Assembly (NCBI RefSeq): GCF_026210795.1
Contig: NC_089446.1
Span: 248,001 to 312,000 of the forward strand
Reading direction: 5' to 3'
DNA from: Rhizophagus irregularis
Taxonomy: Eukaryota; Glomeromycota; Glomeromycetes; Glomerales; Glomeraceae
Length of the DNA stretch: 64,000 bases
Part shown: in pieces, positions 59,956-64,000 of the stretch
Position numbering within the stretch: position 1 is the first letter of the stretch
Layout of the letters: each line of letters begins with the position of its first letter
Made by a program: the position numbers and the translations under genes
The notes under the pieces: generated by a model
What the model was told of the DNA's origin: nothing
The model's database searches: none
The model's input: only the letters and a program-made list of their open reading frames with translations

Positions 59956-62504
59956 CTACAGCATTAATTATGTAAATATTATATAAATAAATAACTTACT
60001 CACTATATTATTAAATAATTTTTTAAATAAAGAATTTTGTTAGTTTAAATTATAAGTAAAAATTATATAAATAAGTAATAATAGAATTGAATAAATAACT
60101 TACTCCCTATATTATTAAATAATTTTTTAAATAAAGAATTTAGTTAGTTTATGTAAATACCATATAAATAAGTAATAATAGAATCAAAAAACTTATAACT
60201 TACGTTCTATTTAAATAAAGAATTTAATTAGTCTAAATTATATGTAATAAGTAAAAATAGGATTAAATAAATAACTTATAACTTACCAACTAAATAAACA
60301 AATTTTAAATAAAGAATTTAGTTAGTTCAAATTATGTGTAAATATTAAGTAAGTAATAATAGAAATTAAATAAATAACTTATAACTTACGTTCTATTTAA
60401 ATAAAGAATTTAGTTAGTTTAAATATTATATAATTATAAAGTAATAATAGAATTAAATAAATAACTCATAATGTAACTTACGTTCTATTTAATAAAGTAT
60501 TGAGTTAGTTTAAATTATATGTAAATATTAAATAAATAAATAATTATAGAATTAAATAATAATAACTTATAACTTTACCAACTAATTAAATTACAAAATA
60601 ATAAAGAATTTAGTTAGTTTAAATTATATGTAAATATTATAAATAAGCAAGCAATAATAGAAATAAATAAATAATTTAAAACTTACATTCTATTTAAATA
60701 ACAGATTTAGTTAGTTTAAATTATAAGTAAATTAAATATTATATAATTAAATAAATAACTTATAACTTACCAACTAAATGAAATTACAAAATAATGAATT
60801 TGTTAGTTTAAATTGTATTTAAATATTATATCAAATAAATAACTTATAACTTACCAACTCAATAAAATTACAAATTTTAAATAAAGAATTTAGTTAGTTT
60901 AAATTATATTAAATATTATATAAATAAGTACTAATGGAATTAAATAAATAACTTACACTCTATATATTAAATAATTTTTAAATAAAGAATTTAGTTAATT
61001 TAAATTATATGTAAGTAATTATAGAATTAAATAAATAACCTACCCCCTATTTTATTAAATAATTTTTTAAATAAAGAATTTAGTTAGTTTAAATTATAAG
61101 TAAAAATTATATTAAAAAGTAATAATAGTAGAATTAAATAAATAACTTACTCCCTATATTATTTAAATAATAGTTTAAATTATATGTAAATATTATATAA
61201 ATAGGTAGTAATAGAATTAAATAAATGATTTATGACTGAACTTACGATCTATTTAAATAAAGAATTTAGTTAAATGTAAATATTATGTAATAAATAAGTA
61301 ATAATAGAATTAAATAAATAACTTATAACGTACCAACTAAATAAAATTGCAAATTTTAAATAAAGAATTTAGCTAGTTTAAATTATATGTAAATATATAT
61401 AAATAAATAACTTACTCCCTATATTATTAAATAATTTTTAAATAAAGAATTTACTTAGTTTAAATTATATGTAAATAAGTAATAATGAAATTAAATAAAT
61501 AACTTATAACTTACAGACTAAATAAAATTACAAATAATTTTTTTTAAATAAAGAATTTAGTTAGTTTAAATTATATGTAAATATTGTATATAATTAAGTA
61601 ATAATGGAATCAAATAAACAACTTACACTCTATATTATTAAATAATTTTTTAAATAAAGAATTTAGTTAGTTTAAATTATATGTAAATATTACATTAAAT
61701 AAGTAATAATGGAATTAAATAAATAACTTACGCTCTATATATTAAATAATTTTTTTTAATAAAGAATTTAGTTATTTAAATTATATGTAAGTAAAAATAG
61801 AATTAAATAAATAACTTACTCCCTATATTATTAAATAATTTTTAAATAAAGAAATTAGTTAGTTTAAACTATATATATGTAAATATTATATGAATAGAAT
61901 TAATAAATAACTTATAACTTACATTCTATTTAAATAAAGAATTTATTAGGTTAAATTATATGTAAATATTATATAAATAAGTAATAATGGAATAAAATAA
62001 ATAATTTATAATTTACCAGCTAAATAAAATAACAAATTTTAAATAAAGAATTTAGTTAGTTTAAATTATATGTAAATATTATATAAGTAAGTAATAATAG
62101 AATTTAGTAAATAACTTATAGCTTACCAACTAAATAAAATTACATAATAATTTTTTAAATAAAAAAATTAGTTAGTTTAAATTGTATAAATACTATATAA
62201 ATAAGTAATAATAGAATTAAATAAATAATTTATAACTTACGATCTATTTAAATAAAGAGTTTAAATTATTATAAATAAGTAATAATAGAATTAAATAAAT
62301 AACTTATAATTTACCAACTACAAATTTTAGATAAAGAATTTAGTTAGTTTAAATTACATGTAAATATTATATAAATAAGTAATAATAGATTTAAATAAAT
62401 AACTTACTCCCTACATTATTAAATAATTTTTAAATAAAGAATTTAGTTAGTTTAAATTACATGTAAATATTATATAAATAAGTAATAATAGAATTAAATA
62501 AATA

Positions 62505-62934
62505 TAGTCAACCCCCTCAGTTTATAGGCACCTTCTATATAAGAACTCTCCTTCTTAAGGCAACCATTTTTGTCCCAATTTTTATATATCTAAAATACCC
62601 ATTCTATAATCACTTTATTAGTTATAAGTACAATCACACCAATTGTAAGTCCCATATTATAATAAATATATATAAAATTCCCTGCATAAGCACATAAATC
62701 ACGTTATTTGATGTAATGACCAATAAAGTATGTTCTATGTAGTCTGCACTCTGAACTCAATGGTAGGAAAAGTTTTATTTTTCAAAATATTCCATAATAT
62801 CTTTAACAGATAAATAATTTTAAGCATATTTTTACATTGCATATTCATTTATATATGGGAGTACTGGATTAATCTTCATTATAATCACGCCATTGGGTGG
62901 TCTCAAGGGGTGTGATTATAGAGGGGGTTGAATG
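62505..62934. mobile_element. 430-bp TA-flanked MITE (Tc1/mariner-pogo-like)
   Basis: Perfect 11-bp inverted repeats TCAACCCCCTC (62508-62518) and GAGGGGGTTGA (62921-62931), with TA on both sides (62503-62504 and 62935-62936). Removing the element and one TA rebuilds the canonical array sequence AATAAATAACTTATAACTTAC. It has no ORF. On the array model it lies wholly inside one intron and would be spliced out. Confidence 0.78.
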
Positions 62935-64000
62935 TAACTTATAACTTACGTTCTATTTAAATAAAGAGTTTTAAATTATATGTAAATATTATATAAATAA
63001 GTAATAAACTAATAATAGAATTAAATAAATAACTTATAACTTACGATCTATTTAAACAAAGAATTTAGTTGGTTTAAATCATATGTAAATATTATATAAA
63101 TAAGTAAAAATAGAATTAAACAAATTACTTATAACTTACCAACTAAATAAAATTACAAATATTAAATAAAAAATTTAATTAGTTTTAATTATATGTAAAA
63201 ATAAGTAAGAATAGAATTAAATAAATAACTTACGCCCTACATTATTAGATAATTTTTTAAATAAAGAATTTAGTTAGTTTAAATTATATGTAAATATTAC
63301 ATAAATAAGTAAGAATAGAATTAAATAAATAACTTACACCCTATATTATTAAATGATATTTTAAATAAAGAATTTAGTTAGTTTAAATTATATGTAAATA
63401 TTACATAAATAAGTAATAATAGAATTAAATAAATATCGTATAGCTTACCAACTAAATAAAATTACAAAATAATTTTTTAAATGATAAAGAATTTAGTTTG
63501 TTTAAATTATATAAATAGTAGAAATATAGATATATCTTACACCCTGTAGTGTTATTAATTATTAATTGGTTAGATATAAACATAATATAAAAGTATTCAC
63601 TGTAAATTAAATGTATTACTAACAATCTAGTTATTTATGAGAATATAATTAGTTAAGTTATATAAAATATTAAATAAACGAATATAATATATATTGTAAC
63701 TTACCATCTGTAATATAATTGTAATATAACACATTGTTAAATAGTTATTTAAACAAAGAATTTAGTTATTTGAATGTTATGTAAAAAAAAAATAAAGATT
63801 TAAATAACTGAATAACTTACTAACTATAGTATTATTAATTATTAATTGAATTATTAAGTTTACATAAAATAATAAATAAGTATTTCCATTATTATTTAAT
63901 TATAAGTAACTAAATAACTTATTAACTTACGAGCTGAATTATTTAATATAATTTTATATTATATATAGTTAGTTTAAATTATATGTATAATTTTATAGAG

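Larger units (their letters stand above)
58116..63941 (-). repeat. Array of tandem introns separated by 3-nt candidate micro-exons
   Basis: Units of about 70-125 bp. On the minus strand each starts with GTAAG (variants GTAAA, GTAGG, GTACG), usually continues GTAAGTTATAAGTTATTTA, carries AAACTAACTAAATTC (a CTAAC branch-like motif) and ends with AG, usually TAG. Between each AG and the next GTAAG lie exactly three nucleotides. I count 53 such triplets from 63933 down to 58212. TTG occurs 14 times, GGA 6, ATC and AAC 4 each, ATT and ATG 3 each, the rest once or twice. The acceptor and donor bases are conserved while the triplets vary. A single A at 58116 is likewise flanked by TTTTTAG and GTAAGTG, followed by the intron leading to the kinase exon at 58045. 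With that A included, the kinase exon sets a phase in which all 53 triplets read without a stop. The array continues past the window end. Whether it is transcribed and spliced is unproven. Confidence 0.6.

Noticed and set aside
58140-63941. Array could be called a plain AT-rich satellite or a CRISPR-like array
   Set aside because: Unit lengths vary from about 70 to 125 bp with no constant repeat and unique spacer pattern, so it is not CRISPR. A plain satellite does not explain why exactly three bases vary between invariant AG and GTAAG at 53 of 53 positions.

Overview
The window looks like a nuclear contig of an arbuscular mycorrhizal fungus (Glomeromycotina, Rhizophagus-like). I infer this from content: extreme AT richness, short spliceosomal introns with GTAAGT/GTATGT donors and TAG acceptors, HSPA12-type Hsp70 paralogues, TKL-like kinases with an HPQACYTSRLLDF-type tail, and many degenerate transposons. 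No database search was possible. Most genes had to be rebuilt from exons; all splice models are by eye, checked for phase and open frame.

Layout. 1.1-3.6 kb: intact gene with an N-terminal coiled coil fused to an HSPA12-like Hsp70 ATPase. 3.6-18 kb: mostly non-coding, with a telomere-like tandem repeat, a decayed purine-rich element and a kinase-like pseudogene. 18.2-19.8 kb (minus): TKL-like kinase with a duplicated N-lobe. 20.2-22.5 kb (minus): multi-frameshifted transposase-like pseudogene. 24.5-26.5 kb: less AT-rich island with serial splice signals. 26.9-28.1 kb: hairpin-rich duplicated repeat and a gag-like fragment. 28.55-31.07 kb: second coiled-coil/Hsp70 copy, broken by a 1-nt deletion. 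31.66-45.55 kb: a 13.9-kb DNA transposon with 14-bp terminal inverted repeats and a CGA target duplication, carrying an intact Tnp2/CACTA-like transposase and three further spliced genes. 46.4-49.0 kb: third coiled-coil/Hsp70 copy, intact. Downstream of copy 1 the unoccupied paralogous target of the 13.9-kb element can still be read.

50-56 kb is a graveyard of pseudogenes, including a kinase split at its VAIK region by a 1.83-kb element with related CCCTATA ends and a 3-bp target duplication; that element holds a nested 251-bp relative. 56.9-58.0 kb (minus): a TKL-like kinase.

The most unusual structure lies upstream of that kinase. 58.1-63.94 kb looks like a simple satellite of about 70-125 bp units. 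Read on the minus strand, each unit is a complete intron (GTAAG donor, CTAAC branch-like motif, AG acceptor), and neighbouring introns are separated by exactly three variable nucleotides. I count 53 such 3-nt candidate micro-exons plus one 1-nt exon before the kinase. The reading phase imposed by the kinase exon is open through all of them, and the array runs to the window edge. I consider this the best candidate for an undescribed system.
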